A stretch of 17,240 nt of DNA from Pseudomonadota bacterium (GTDB taxonomy: Bacteria; Desulfobacterota; Desulfobaccia; Desulfobaccales; 0-14-0-80-60-11). A program made the position numbers and the translations under genes. The notes under the pieces are model-generated. The model made no database searches. It was not told the DNA's origin and saw nothing but the letters and a program-made list of their open reading frames with translations. Position 1 is the stretch's first letter. Each line of letters opens with the position of its first letter. This document shows, piece by piece, positions 1 to 7,099 of the stretch. The DNA is taken from the NCBI GenBank assembly GCA_018897875.1, contig JAHIKF010000134.1, positions 1 through 17,240 on the forward strand, read 5' to 3'.

Positions 1-68
1 CTGGTGATAATCTTTACGCTTTTCTGACTGCGTTTTAACCTCAAAGGGACTTTTTCGAGAGCTTTCCC

Positions 69-357
69 CTAAAAATGGTCTTGTTGGATACTTGCAAGTC
101 TTGATTTTTGAACTTTCCAATTGGTATCGCTCAATTTAGGATTAAGATAGTCCTCAAAAATCTTCCTTCGGAAACTCAGCAACCTCTCAGCCCAACCATC
201 AGGCCCTGGATCACGTCCCATAAAGGCGCCGCGGCGGGCCCCATGAACCAACTCAGATATTTTTCCTTAGAAGCTGCCATCCACCCTTGGGGCTTGCCCA
301 CCGAAACGATCTCGGCATTTTTGGGAGTGGAATAGCGCGAATATATCCTGACCAAGT
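69..357 (-). pseudogene. possible frameshifted gene remnant, unknown function
   Basis: Two minus-strand reading frames look protein-like and join at a short A-run near 267-271. The upstream frame reads KNAEIVSVGKPQGWMAASKEK. Adding one A to the run would continue it into ISELVHGARRGAFMGRDPGP and on to a stop at 69. That composition (mixed charged and hydrophobic residues, no long simple repeats) is more gene-like than chance, but neither piece has a start codon with a ribosome binding site. I do not recognise a family. It could equally be a chance open frame, or a real gene carrying a one-base sequencing error. Confidence 0.25.
321..349 (+). promoter_or_regulatory. candidate sigma70 promoter for the propeller-like gene
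   Basis: TTGGGA (321-326) and TATCCT (344-349) are separated by 17 bases, about 70 bases upstream of the start at 419. Each box matches consensus at four of six positions, so this is only a weak candidate. Confidence 0.25.
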
Positions 358-418
358 ATATTTTTGTTTATGCACTTAATTTATTACCTGGGGAAAGCGG
401 CCCCAAAGGAGGGAGTAT

Positions 419-1558
419 ATGAAAGGAAAACGTCAGACGGCAATTCTCTTGGCTATCCTGGCGGCCATTGGTATGTTCCCGGCGGCCTCGGTATCTGCAC
501 CTTACACCATCACCCAAATCACTGATAAGGTCTCTGCCAATAGTACTTCCAGCCTGAACGACCTGGGGCACGTGTTTTGGGAGGAAAGGGTCTCCGATAC
601 GTCATTTAGACTCTGGCGCTATCAATCTAACGGCAACGTCCTCATCCACAGTGATACCCGGCCTCACAGTAGTATCAGGGCCAACAATCAAGATCAGGTT
701 GTCTGGCAAAGGAGTTACAATGATACGGCAGGCAGCCACAACGACATTTATTTGTACCGCGACGGCACGGCGTATAAACTCACTAACGGTGCGGTGGACA
801 ACACGAGTCGTGAATGGCCCCAGATAAATGATAACGGGGTGGTGATCTGGGTGGAGGACTTCCACGACGGCGACGAGCAAATTGGATTGTACCAGGGATC
901 TGGAATCAGTTACCTTGGCCGGGTAACCGGGCACATCAATTCCCCGGGGGCCCGCCTCAACAACCAGGGGCATATCGTCTGGAAGAATTACATTTCTGCG
1001 GGGAAAAACTACCAGATCAATTTTTATAACGGGTCCACCACCATCATCCTGGCGGACACCCTTATGCAACCATATGGCCCCAAGATTAATGACCAGGATG
1101 AGGTGGTGTGGTCCCAGCCGATCGGCCCCGGCTCAGAGTTGATCCTCTATAGCCATGGCGCCCCCACCACCATCACCGCGCAAGGGGGCGATCTTTTTGA
1201 GATAAACGACCTGGGCCAGGTGGCCTGGATCTCCATCACCAACCGCTTGAACCTCTATAGCGGCGGGGTCAACACCGAGGTGGATTTGGCCGACCAAATG
1301 CCTTTCGGCTTCAATAACCGGGGGGAAATCGCCTATCAAGAATATTCTTCAAATTCTTTAAGATGCTACGACCCCATCAAGAAAGCTTTGGTGTGGGTGG
1401 GAAGCGGTCCGGCTTATTTTGGGTATCTGCAGATCAACGAGGGTGGCCAGATCTTCTGGAGAAATGCGATGGGGGTGGATATACCTGATATAGCCTACCT
1501 GGCCAATCCCAACCGCGGGAGAATCGTCCCCCCGATAAAGCTGCTGCTGCTGGATTGA
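419..1558 (+). CDS. secreted beta-propeller-like repeat protein (hypothetical)
   Basis: This 379-residue protein begins with a Sec signal peptide (MKGKRQ, hydrophobic stretch about 8-24, probable cleavage after SVSA near residue 27). The start is supported by AAAGGAGGG at 405-413. The mature part holds eight copies of a motif of the form (I/L)N-(D/N)-x-G-x-(V/I)-x-W, starting near residues 46, 88, 136, 180, 223, 262, 298 and 339, that is every 36-48 residues. Between them is a second motif, LYxxG (for example YLYRDG, GLYQGSG, NLYSGG). Repeats of this length with alternating strand-like motifs are what a seven- or eight-bladed beta-propeller would show; the fold is inferred. No catalytic motif, lipobox or PEP-CTERM anchor is visible. 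The role is unknown, and the protein is probably exported to the periplasm or cell surface. It converges on ahbC. Confidence 0.75.
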   Translation: MKGKRQTAILLAILAAIGMFPAASVSAPYTITQITDKVSANSTSSLNDLGHVFWEERVSDTSFRLWRYQSNGNVLIHSDTRPHSSIRANNQDQVVWQRSYNDTAGSHNDIYLYRDGTAYKLTNGAVDNTSREWPQINDNGVVIWVEDFHDGDEQIGLYQGSGISYLGRVTGHINSPGARLNNQGHIVWKNYISAGKNYQINFYNGSTTIILADTLMQPYGPKINDQDEVVWSQPIGPGSELILYSHGAPTTITAQGGDLFEINDLGQVAWISITNRLNLYSGGVNTEVDLADQMPFGFNNRGEIAYQEYSSNSLRCYDPIKKALVWVGSGPAYFGYLQINEGGQIFWRNAMGVDIPDIAYLANPNRGRIVPPIKLLLLD

Positions 1559-1597
1559 GGGCCGGTAAGGCCGGGGAGCATTGGGGGGTATACGACC

Positions 1598-1729
1598 TGA
1601 GACCTCTGCGAAAGTCTCTATCCCTATCCTCCATCATCATAATGTAGCGTAGGCACCCTCGCCTGCGCCTAAAGACAGAATGGACAGCCGAGGGCGGCTA
1701 TCCTGCATGCGACTGTCGCAGAGGTCTCA
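1598..1729. mobile_element. MITE-like element with 19-bp terminal inverted repeats
   Basis: The sequence at 1598-1616 is the reverse complement of 1711-1729 at 18 of 19 positions (ends TGAGACCTCTGCGA). The enclosed 94 bases have no coding potential and include a REP-like palindrome at 1644-1670 (GCGTAGGC and GCCTGCGC arms). The element fills the gap between two convergent genes and ends 8 bases beyond the ahbC stop codon. No clear target-site duplication is visible. It could instead be a long-loop hairpin acting as a bidirectional terminator, but it lacks a T-tract. Confidence 0.45.
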
Positions 1730-1737
1730 ACGTTCTC

Positions 1738-2919
1738 TCAGCTGATCTCGGCGTCGGTAAGATAGCAGGCAGGGTCCGGGGCCCAGAGGTCCCCGGTCAG
1801 GGCTTCGGCCCGGACCCGGAAGTTGCCGCCGCAGACGTCCAGCCACTTACAGCCGGCGCAGCGGCCGGTGACGTAGCGCTTCTTGTCTTTGAGGCGGGCC
1901 AGGAGCGGGTGGGACAGATCTGTCCAGATCTGGCTGAAGGGGCGCTCCCGGACGTTGCCGAAGGACTCGTGGCGCCAGAACTGGTCGGCGTGAACTTGCC
2001 CGTCCCAACTGACGCAGCCGATGCCCCGGCCCGAGTTGTTGCCTTCGTTCATCTTCAGCAGTTCGAGCACTTCCGCCGCCCGCCGCGGGTCTTCCTTTCG
2101 CAGCTTGAGGTAGATATAGGGGCCGTCGGCGTGGTTATCCACCGTCAGCACTTCCACGCTTTTGCCGGCGTCAAAGAGGCGCCGGGTGCGGGTGCAGATC
2201 AGGTCCACCAGTTCCCGGGTCTGCGCATGCGTCAGCGCCTCTTCCACCAGCTTGCTGCCCCGGCCGGTATATACCAGGTGATAGAAGCAGATGCGGGGAA
2301 TGTCATATTCTTCCACCAGGTCGAACATGGCCGGCACTTCCTGATAATTGAGCCGGCTGACGGTAAAGCGAAGTCCCACCTTGAGGCCCATCTCCTGGCA
2401 GTTCCGCACCCCAGCCATGGCCGCGGCAAAGGCCCCGGCTTGGCCCCGGAAGCGATCGTGAGTGGCGGCGGTGCCGTCTAAGCTGATGCCCACATAAGAC
2501 AGGCCCAGGTCACGCAATTGCCGCGCCCGTTCCCGGTCGATGAGGGTACCGTTGGTGGAGATCACCGCCCGCATGCCGTGGGCCACGGTCCACGCCACCA
2601 GTTCCGGGAGGTCCGGCCGCATCAGGGGTTCACCCCCGGAAAACAACACTACCGGCACGCCGAAATCCTTCAGGTCGGAAATCAAAGCCAGGCCTTCGGG
2701 CAGGTTTAGTTCATCCGGCGCTGCGCCCGCGGTGGCCTTGGCGTAGCAGTGGAGGCACTTGAGGTTGCACTGTTTGGTGACGTTCCAGACCACCACCGGC
2801 TTTTTGTCCGCCGAGAACTGCAGGAGATGGGACGGCAGGTCCTGGGCCCGGCGGTCCCGGTAACGCAGCACATCTCCGGCTTCGACGGCGCCGCAATAGA
2901 GTTTGGAAACTCCGATCAT
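1738..2919 (-). CDS. ahbC: AhbC, 12,18-didecarboxysiroheme deacetylase (radical SAM/SPASM)
   Basis: AhbC acts in the alternative, siroheme-dependent heme pathway. It removes acetate side chains from 12,18-didecarboxysiroheme to give Fe-coproporphyrin III, which AhbD then converts to heme. The 393-residue product opens with MIGVSKLYCG, the N-terminus I associate with AhbC, not AhbD. The radical SAM motif CNLKCLHC lies at residues 51-58, and FSGGEP, which contacts SAM, follows further on. A SPASM-type cysteine set for an additional Fe-S cluster sits near residues 302, 354, 357, 363 and 385. Length is normal for the family. The gene starts 6 bases after the stop of the ClpX-like gene, so the two are probably cotranscribed; GAGAG just upstream is a weak ribosome binding site. 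No other heme genes are in the window. The AhbC-versus-AhbD assignment rests on remembered sequence features. Confidence 0.9.
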   Translation of the reverse strand: MIGVSKLYCGAVEAGDVLRYRDRRAQDLPSHLLQFSADKKPVVVWNVTKQCNLKCLHCYAKATAGAAPDELNLPEGLALISDLKDFGVPVVLFSGGEPLMRPDLPELVAWTVAHGMRAVISTNGTLIDRERARQLRDLGLSYVGISLDGTAATHDRFRGQAGAFAAAMAGVRNCQEMGLKVGLRFTVSRLNYQEVPAMFDLVEEYDIPRICFYHLVYTGRGSKLVEEALTHAQTRELVDLICTRTRRLFDAGKSVEVLTVDNHADGPYIYLKLRKEDPRRAAEVLELLKMNEGNNSGRGIGCVSWDGQVHADQFWRHESFGNVRERPFSQIWTDLSHPLLARLKDKKRYVTGRCAGCKWLDVCGGNFRVRAEALTGDLWAPDPACYLTDAEIS

Positions 2920-2925
2920 AGGGGC

Positions 2926-4677
2926 CTACTCTCTGAACAGGGTGGTCTGGTAGTGTTCCCGGATGACCCGGTTGAGATAAGCATCCAGGTCGCAGAGGGC
3001 CTCCCGGGTCAGGATGAACTGGTCCTGGGAAGTCCGGTCCCGGACCAGTTTCAAGGCGTATTCCAGGTCCTGGGCCTTCTCCTGGCAGACGGCCAGGGCG
3101 GAGGTGTCCCGGGCCACGGCCTGCTGGAGAATTGCATCCACGGCATCCGGTTCAAAATGCAGTTCGATCCCGTGGTTGTCCAGGAACTTTTCGGCGAAAC
3201 GGCCCACCTGGTCATAGAGCCGGGCCAAATCTTCCACCGCGGTTTTTAAGTCGCAGTCCCAGTGATGGTACCGGCCTGCCAGCAATTCCACCCTGGTTTC
3301 GGTCAGCGGCAGGTGGTAGCGGCTGAGCAACTCTGCTTCCCGGCGCCGGATGGACTCTTTCAGGCTCTCCCGCTCCTTAACGGCCGCTTGGCTGAATCTC
3401 GCCAGGCGCTCGGGGTCCTCGGGGTCAGCCAGCAGGCGCTCCAGTTCAGCCTCGGGGTGCTCCACGATTTCCGGCGTGACCACCACGTGCTTGACCTGGG
3501 TGGAGGGCAGCCGCTTTTCAAACTGGATGAGCACCCGTTCGATGACGCTTACCAGGCCCCGGGCCCCGGTTTTCTCCACCGCGGCCTGGGCCGCGAACAG
3601 CTTCAGGGCCTCGTTCTCAAAGGTGATGTCGATGCCGTAAGCCCCGAAATCCCGCTTTTTGCTGGTGATAATGGGGTTGTTGGGGTTTTGCAGAATCGCA
3701 TAGAGATCGTCGGCGTTGAGTTCCTCCAGCACTGCGATCACCGGCAGGCGGCCCACGAATTCCGATTCAAACCCATATTTGATCAGGTCTTCGGCGGTGA
3801 CGTGCTTGAGAAAGGTCCGGTCCAGCTCCCGGGAGGTCATCTCGCCCCGGAAGCCGATCTCCTGCTTGCTGAGGCGCTCCTTGACCATCTTGTCCAGACC
3901 GTTGAAGGCGCCGCTGACAATGAATAGGATGTGCCGGGTGTTGAGGGTGCGTTTATCCTTTTTGCCGGTGCGGCGGTAATGCTCGATGGCCTGAATCTGG
4001 GAGACCGGGTCATGGGCCACCTTCAGGTCCACCTCGGTCTCTTCCATAGGCTTCAGCAAGGCCCGCTGGACCCCGGTGCGTGACACATCCGGCCCGCCCC
4101 AGGTGTGCCCGGAGGAGGCGATCTTGTCGATTTCGTCGATATAGATGATGCCGTATTGGGCCAGTTCCAGGTCGTCGCCGGCGGCGTAAACCAGGTCCCG
4201 GACCAGGTCTTCCACATCACCGCCCACGTAGCCGGTTTCGCTGAATTTAGTGGCATCGCCCTTGATGAACGGCACCCCGATCTTCTTGGCAATGAGTTTG
4301 ACCAGATAGGTCTTGCCCACGCCGGTGGGGCCGATCAGGATGATGTTGTTCTTGATGGAGCCTACCCCGGGTTCCGGGTCCCGGCCCAACTCCAGGGAAT
4401 GGCGGATTCGATTGAAATGGGTGCAGACCTTGGTGGCCAAAACACTCTTGGCCAAATCCTGTTTGATTACATACTCATGCAGATAGGCTTCCAACTCCTC
4501 CGGCTTCAGGTCGAATTTAATCCGGCCGAGCTTGGCGCCCTTGCCCTGACCTTCGCCGTCTTTCTCCGGCTTGGCCACCCAATGCGGCGCCAGAACTTTA
4601 ATCCGGCTGCCATATTTTTTGGTGAGGTAATCACTCAGTTCTTTTTCCAGTTCTTTGGGGTCGGGGATTTTTTCCAT
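2926..4677 (-). CDS. ClpX-like AAA+ unfoldase without zinc-binding domain, long C-terminal extension
   Basis: Numbering here is for the 583-residue form. An N-terminal region of about 100 residues lacks the four-cysteine zinc domain of ClpX. The AAA+ core follows: Walker A GPTGVGKT (116-123), pore loop GYVG (149-152), Walker B IIYIDEIDK (177-185), GRLP (309-312) and sensor-2 GARG (371-374). The tripeptide IGF (274-276) sits where ClpX docks onto ClpP, in the context RLSKQEIGFRG. Beyond about residue 410 comes a charged, helical extension of about 170 residues not found in ClpX. I expect an ATP-driven unfoldase, possibly a ClpP partner. An in-frame ATG at 4749 would give 607 residues, but it lies in the spacer of a strong promoter, so I chose the ATG at 4677; neither start has a clear ribosome binding site. 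ahbC follows 6 bases downstream. Confidence 0.85.
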   Translation of the reverse strand: MEKIPDPKELEKELSDYLTKKYGSRIKVLAPHWVAKPEKDGEGQGKGAKLGRIKFDLKPEELEAYLHEYVIKQDLAKSVLATKVCTHFNRIRHSLELGRDPEPGVGSIKNNIILIGPTGVGKTYLVKLIAKKIGVPFIKGDATKFSETGYVGGDVEDLVRDLVYAAGDDLELAQYGIIYIDEIDKIASSGHTWGGPDVSRTGVQRALLKPMEETEVDLKVAHDPVSQIQAIEHYRRTGKKDKRTLNTRHILFIVSGAFNGLDKMVKERLSKQEIGFRGEMTSRELDRTFLKHVTAEDLIKYGFESEFVGRLPVIAVLEELNADDLYAILQNPNNPIITSKKRDFGAYGIDITFENEALKLFAAQAAVEKTGARGLVSVIERVLIQFEKRLPSTQVKHVVVTPEIVEHPEAELERLLADPEDPERLARFSQAAVKERESLKESIRRREAELLSRYHLPLTETRVELLAGRYHHWDCDLKTAVEDLARLYDQVGRFAEKFLDNHGIELHFEPDAVDAILQQAVARDTSALAVCQEKAQDLEYALKLVRDRTSQDQFILTREALCDLDAYLNRVIREHYQTTLFRE

Positions 4678-4738
4678 GGGCTCGGTGGTCCGGCCGGCCA
4701 GCACCGTATGATCTGGTCTGCCTCGATGGTTTTTCTCA

Positions 4739-4768
4739 ATTATAACCATTCTGCCGGAAGGGTTGCAA
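4739..4768 (-). promoter_or_regulatory. sigma70-type promoter of the clpX-like/ahbC operon
   Basis: On the minus strand, TTGCAA (4768-4763) and a perfect TATAAT (4744-4739) are separated by 18 bases. Transcription would begin near 4732. This excludes the upstream ATG at 4749 and supports translation from 4677, with a leader of about 55 bases. Confidence 0.6.
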
Positions 4769-4830
4769 GTTAAGCTGAAGGAGACTCAATTTTGATAATT
4801 TTTTCTTAGACCGGAGAGTCCCTGTATTAA

Positions 4831-4890
4831 CTGGCGTAATGTCGCCGTCGGCTTTTGCCGTCGCCGGCAAAAGCTTTCAGCTTGCGCCAG
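4831..4890. repeat. REP-like imperfect palindrome
   Basis: Outer arms CTGGCG (4831-4836) and CGCCAG (4885-4890) enclose a perfect inner stem, GCTTTTGCCG (4851-4860) with CGGCAAAAGC (4865-4874). There is no T-tract. It lies in the gene-free stretch 4769-5370. Confidence 0.55.
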
Positions 4891-4984
4891 CAAAGATTTT
4901 TAGGCTGCCGAGGTGAGTTATCATAATGCCAAAGGCACTATTTTATCGTCCCAGGATTATCTTACCAAAGGTTGAAGGTTTTTT

Positions 4985-5089
4985 CTCCCTCCCCCTTGAT
5001 GGGGGAGGGCTGGGGTGGGGGTGAAAATGCTGGGTATGGCTTCAACCTATCCCCCTCCCCCCAACCCCCTCCCACCAGGGGAGGGGGAG
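4985..5089. repeat. paired G/C-homopolymer interspersed repeat
   Basis: Two imperfect inverted copies of a C5-6/G5-6 module lie at 4985-5023 and 5050-5089. Each carries CCCTCCCC-type and GGGGGAGG-type arms, and the right copy resembles the left in reverse complement. Open frames across it (for example PPPLVGGGWGEG) are by-products of the repeat. This is a familiar type of interspersed noncoding element in many bacteria. Related but different G-rich palindromes occur at 8284, 10612 and 13371. Confidence 0.6.
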
Positions 5090-5301
5090 TTAATGAGGTC
5101 AACATTTTGCAAGGTTTTCTGCGGGACACGATACTAGTCGAGACCGGGAGGGGGTCCACGGCCAGGGCGCCGCGTATGACCAGGGAGATCATGGGTGATG
5201 GCTCCCGGGATGAGGTTGGTGAATCTCTTTAACCCGATGGGATTAAAGCCGCCGCCTTCTGGCGGTGGCGGGTTTCAGGGTTAGGCCGGGGAAACCTGGA
5301 T

Positions 5302-5347
5302 GGGGCGATCAAAATGATCCCAGATCGCCCCGGTGGAGCGATCTGGG
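5302..5347. other. three-segment sequence able to form two mutually exclusive hairpins
   Basis: GGGGCGATC (5302-5310) pairs perfectly with GATCGCCCC (5323-5331). CCCAGATCGC (5319-5328) pairs perfectly with GCGATCTGGG (5338-5347). The middle segment is shared, so only one hairpin can form at a time. It lies 24-69 bases beyond the stop codon of the minus-strand gene at 5371. It may be a 3'-end structure or a degenerate repeat; no T-tract follows. Confidence 0.4.
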
Positions 5348-5370
5348 AACTTGCACCGGCAGGAGAACTA

Positions 5371-6249
5371 CTACTGCGGTTTTTCCTCACCACGAGTAGT
5401 TTTTTGAGGTTTACGCTCCCCAGGGCCAGGGGCGCCGCGACCAGCGGCCCCAGGGGCACGGCCCTCAGGACCGGTTGGTTGAGCCGGACGCACGCTCGGA
5501 CCGGTGGGCTGAGCCGGACGCACGCTGGGACCCGTGGGCTGAGCCGGACGGACTCCGGGACCCGTGGGCTGAGACGGATGGACCCTGGGGCCCGTGGGCT
5601 GAGCCGGACGCACGCTGGGACCAGTTGGCTGGGCCGGACGGACTCCTGGGCCCGTGGGCTGAGCCGGACGCACGCTGGGACCGGTAGGCTGACCCGGACG
5701 CACACTCGGGCTGGTGGGCTGAGCCGGATGGACCCTGGGACCGGTGGGCTGACCCGGACGGATGCCCGGACCCGTGGGCGTCGGGTGACGGCCGACAGGG
5801 GATCCTTGATGCCAACCTTTCCCCTGGCCGCGATGGTATTTATTATAAAAATTCTGGTCATAACGCTGACCAACGCGATGTCCGCGCCAATAGGGGTACT
5901 TTTGATTAAAATTCTGCCAGTAATGAGGATTGTGTTTATACCACGCATTCCACCTCGGGGCATACCAGTTATTGGGTCTGACAATATAGGTGGGCGGATA
6001 AGCGTAATACGGGGCCCAGCCACGTTGATTGCCGAAGAATTGATGCAGTATGCCATTTAGAAACCAATCGCCCTGGTAAAAGGTCCAAGGCGTATTATTC
6101 CCGACCCACGGTGTCGCGTAAGGATTCCGGGGCGGGGGTGGATAATTATAGCCTCCATAACCTTGAGCCCAAGACGGTGCGGGCATCGCCCCGATCGCGC
6201 CTCCAGCCAGCACGATTATCAGGAGAAAAATAAGACTTACCCTTTTCAT
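5371..6249 (-). CDS. secreted W/Y/N-rich protein with ten-residue QPTGPxVRPA repeats
   Basis: The 292-residue product starts at 6249, where GGAGGT stands four bases before ATG. An in-frame ATG at 6273 overlaps a promoter -10 box. A Sec signal peptide covers residues 1-28 (cleavage probable after PSWA). Residues 30-150 are very rich in Tyr, Trp, Asn, Pro and Gly, including NPHYWQNFNQKYPYWRGHR. Residues 157-266 are eleven decapeptides of the type QPTGPSVRPA, of which ten keep the same register, encoded by a 30-bp tandem repeat. A short charged tail (RKPQKTTRGEEKPQ) ends the protein. The composition fits a disordered or polyproline-type surface or periplasmic protein; no enzyme motif is present and I do not recognise a family. 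Codon choice within the repeat is almost identical from unit to unit, so the array expanded recently or is homogenised. Confidence 0.75.
   Translation of the reverse strand: MKRVSLIFLLIIVLAGGAIGAMPAPSWAQGYGGYNYPPPPRNPYATPWVGNNTPWTFYQGDWFLNGILHQFFGNQRGWAPYYAYPPTYIVRPNNWYAPRWNAWYKHNPHYWQNFNQKYPYWRGHRVGQRYDQNFYNKYHRGQGKGWHQGSPVGRHPTPTGPGIRPGQPTGPRVHPAQPTSPSVRPGQPTGPSVRPAQPTGPGVRPAQPTGPSVRPAQPTGPRVHPSQPTGPGVRPAQPTGPSVRPAQPTGPSVRPAQPTGPEGRAPGAAGRGAPGPGERKPQKTTRGEEKPQ
5473..5772. repeat. 30-bp minisatellite, ten units, in frame
   Basis: Ten head-to-tail units of 30 bp begin at 5473 and recur exactly every 30 bases (5503, 5533 and so on to 5743); a degenerate eleventh follows. The plus-strand core is GGGCTGAGCCGGACGCACGC. 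Units differ by a few substitutions and no indels. Because 30 is a multiple of three, all six frames stay open across it, which explains long spurious frames on both strands. Confidence 0.95.
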
Positions 6250-6271
6250 ATATACCTCCACAGGGTGCATC

Positions 6272-6298
6272 ATTTTACCAAAATGGTCGATCTGTCAA
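6272..6298 (-). promoter_or_regulatory. candidate promoter of the repeat-protein gene
   Basis: On the minus strand, a perfect TTGACA (6298-6293) and TAAAAT (6277-6272) are separated by 15 bases, shorter than the optimal 17. Transcription from here would leave a short leader carrying GGAGGT before the start at 6249. Confidence 0.45.
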
Positions 6299-6412
6299 GT
6301 TAGATGACCCAAGTCGGAAAAAGTTAATAATCGGCGATTATGCGGCGAACTATTCTGTCCGCTCATCCATGCCGATTACCCGGCCACGTCGGCTTTCGGC
6401 TTGAAAGAAAAG

Positions 6413-6441
6413 TTGACCCGGTCTCGACTTCGGCCCACAAT
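6413..6441 (+). promoter_or_regulatory. candidate promoter of the fchA-acsE pair
   Basis: TTGACC (6413-6418) and CACAAT (6436-6441) have a 17-base spacer. The in-frame ATG at 6401 would lie upstream of transcription, which agrees with the better start at 6506. Confidence 0.4.
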
Positions 6442-6505
6442 AGCATGGACAGGAAAATTTGCCGTGGCCGGCGAACCGGGCGCCCACTTTGCCCAAGGGA
6501 GGAAT

Positions 6506-7099
6506 ATGGATTCGGCGTTTTTGCAAGCCCTGGCCCAGGCCCGGCCTGATCCCGGCGGCGGCGCCGCTGCGGCCCATAGCGCCGCCCTCGGCCTGGCCCT
6601 GCTTGCGAAAGTGGTCCAACTGGAACACCGGCGCCAGGGGCCGGAGAACAACCCTGGATTTCCCTGGCACGATCTCCTGGCCCGGGTGCGCCTGGTGGCC
6701 GCGGCGCTCCTGCGGTTGCAGGCAGAGGATGTCCAGGCCTATTTTAAGCTCACCCAAGCCCGAAGCAGCGGCGATCCCGTTGAGATGGCCGCGGCCCTGG
6801 AAGAGGCGGTGGCCTGTCCCCTCAGGATCATGCAGCAGGCTCAAGAGGGCCTGGCCTTGATGGCCCAGAGCGGGGCCGGATGCGCCCTGCACCTGGTAGC
6901 GGATTTGCTGGTGGCCTGCGAGTTGCTGGGCGCCGCTTGGCGCGGCGCGCACCACATCGCCCGGGCCAACCTGCCGCTTATGCCCCAGGACTCCCGGCGG
7001 GTCGTCTGGGACGAGACTTTGTCCCACACCTTGGACGCCCTGGAGGCCGAATGGCAACTGGTCCGGGCCGAACTCATAGGCAGACTGACATGGACCTGA
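6506..7099 (+). CDS. fchA: cyclodeaminase/cyclohydrolase family protein (likely methenyl-THF cyclohydrolase)
   Basis: The 197-residue product belongs to the FTCD-C/FchA fold, helical proteins that hydrolyse methenyl-tetrahydrofolate or deaminate formimino-tetrahydrofolate. The diagnostic motif PDPGGGAAAAHSAALGLAL is near residues 15-33 (family form PxPGGGSxAA). The conserved acidic/aromatic stretch DVQAYFKLTQARSSGD (75-90) matches the substrate-site helix of the family. The start is at 6506, where GGGAGG stands three bases upstream of ATG; the in-frame ATG at 6401 lies before the candidate promoter. The gene overlaps the acsE-like gene by 10 bases, so translation is probably coupled. That pairing favours the cyclohydrolase step of the Wood-Ljungdahl methyl branch over histidine degradation. 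Replacement of the usual Ser after GGG by Ala is a small departure from FchA, so the exact reaction is inferred. Confidence 0.8.
   Translation: MDSAFLQALAQARPDPGGGAAAAHSAALGLALLAKVVQLEHRRQGPENNPGFPWHDLLARVRLVAAALLRLQAEDVQAYFKLTQARSSGDPVEMAAALEEAVACPLRIMQQAQEGLALMAQSGAGCALHLVADLLVACELLGAAWRGAHHIARANLPLMPQDSRRVVWDETLSHTLDALEAEWQLVRAELIGRLTWT

Noticed and set aside
2926..4749. Lon or HslU identity for the AAA+ protein
   Set aside because: There is no Lon protease domain or catalytic Ser-Lys pair, and the GYVG, IGF and GRLP motifs with their spacing match ClpX; HslU would show its I-domain.
4962..5232. Open frames encoding PPPLVGGGWGEG-like peptides
   Set aside because: They arise from the C/G-homopolymer repeat at 4985-5089 and have no start signals.
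5473..5772. Regular repeats as a CRISPR array
   Set aside because: Units are contiguous with no spacers, and they encode an in-frame decapeptide.
5229..6060. Long frames on both strands across the 30-bp repeat (5229-6056 minus, 5314-6060 plus)
   Set aside because: The 30-bp period keeps every frame open. Only the frame starting at 6249 has a signal peptide and a strong ribosome binding site.
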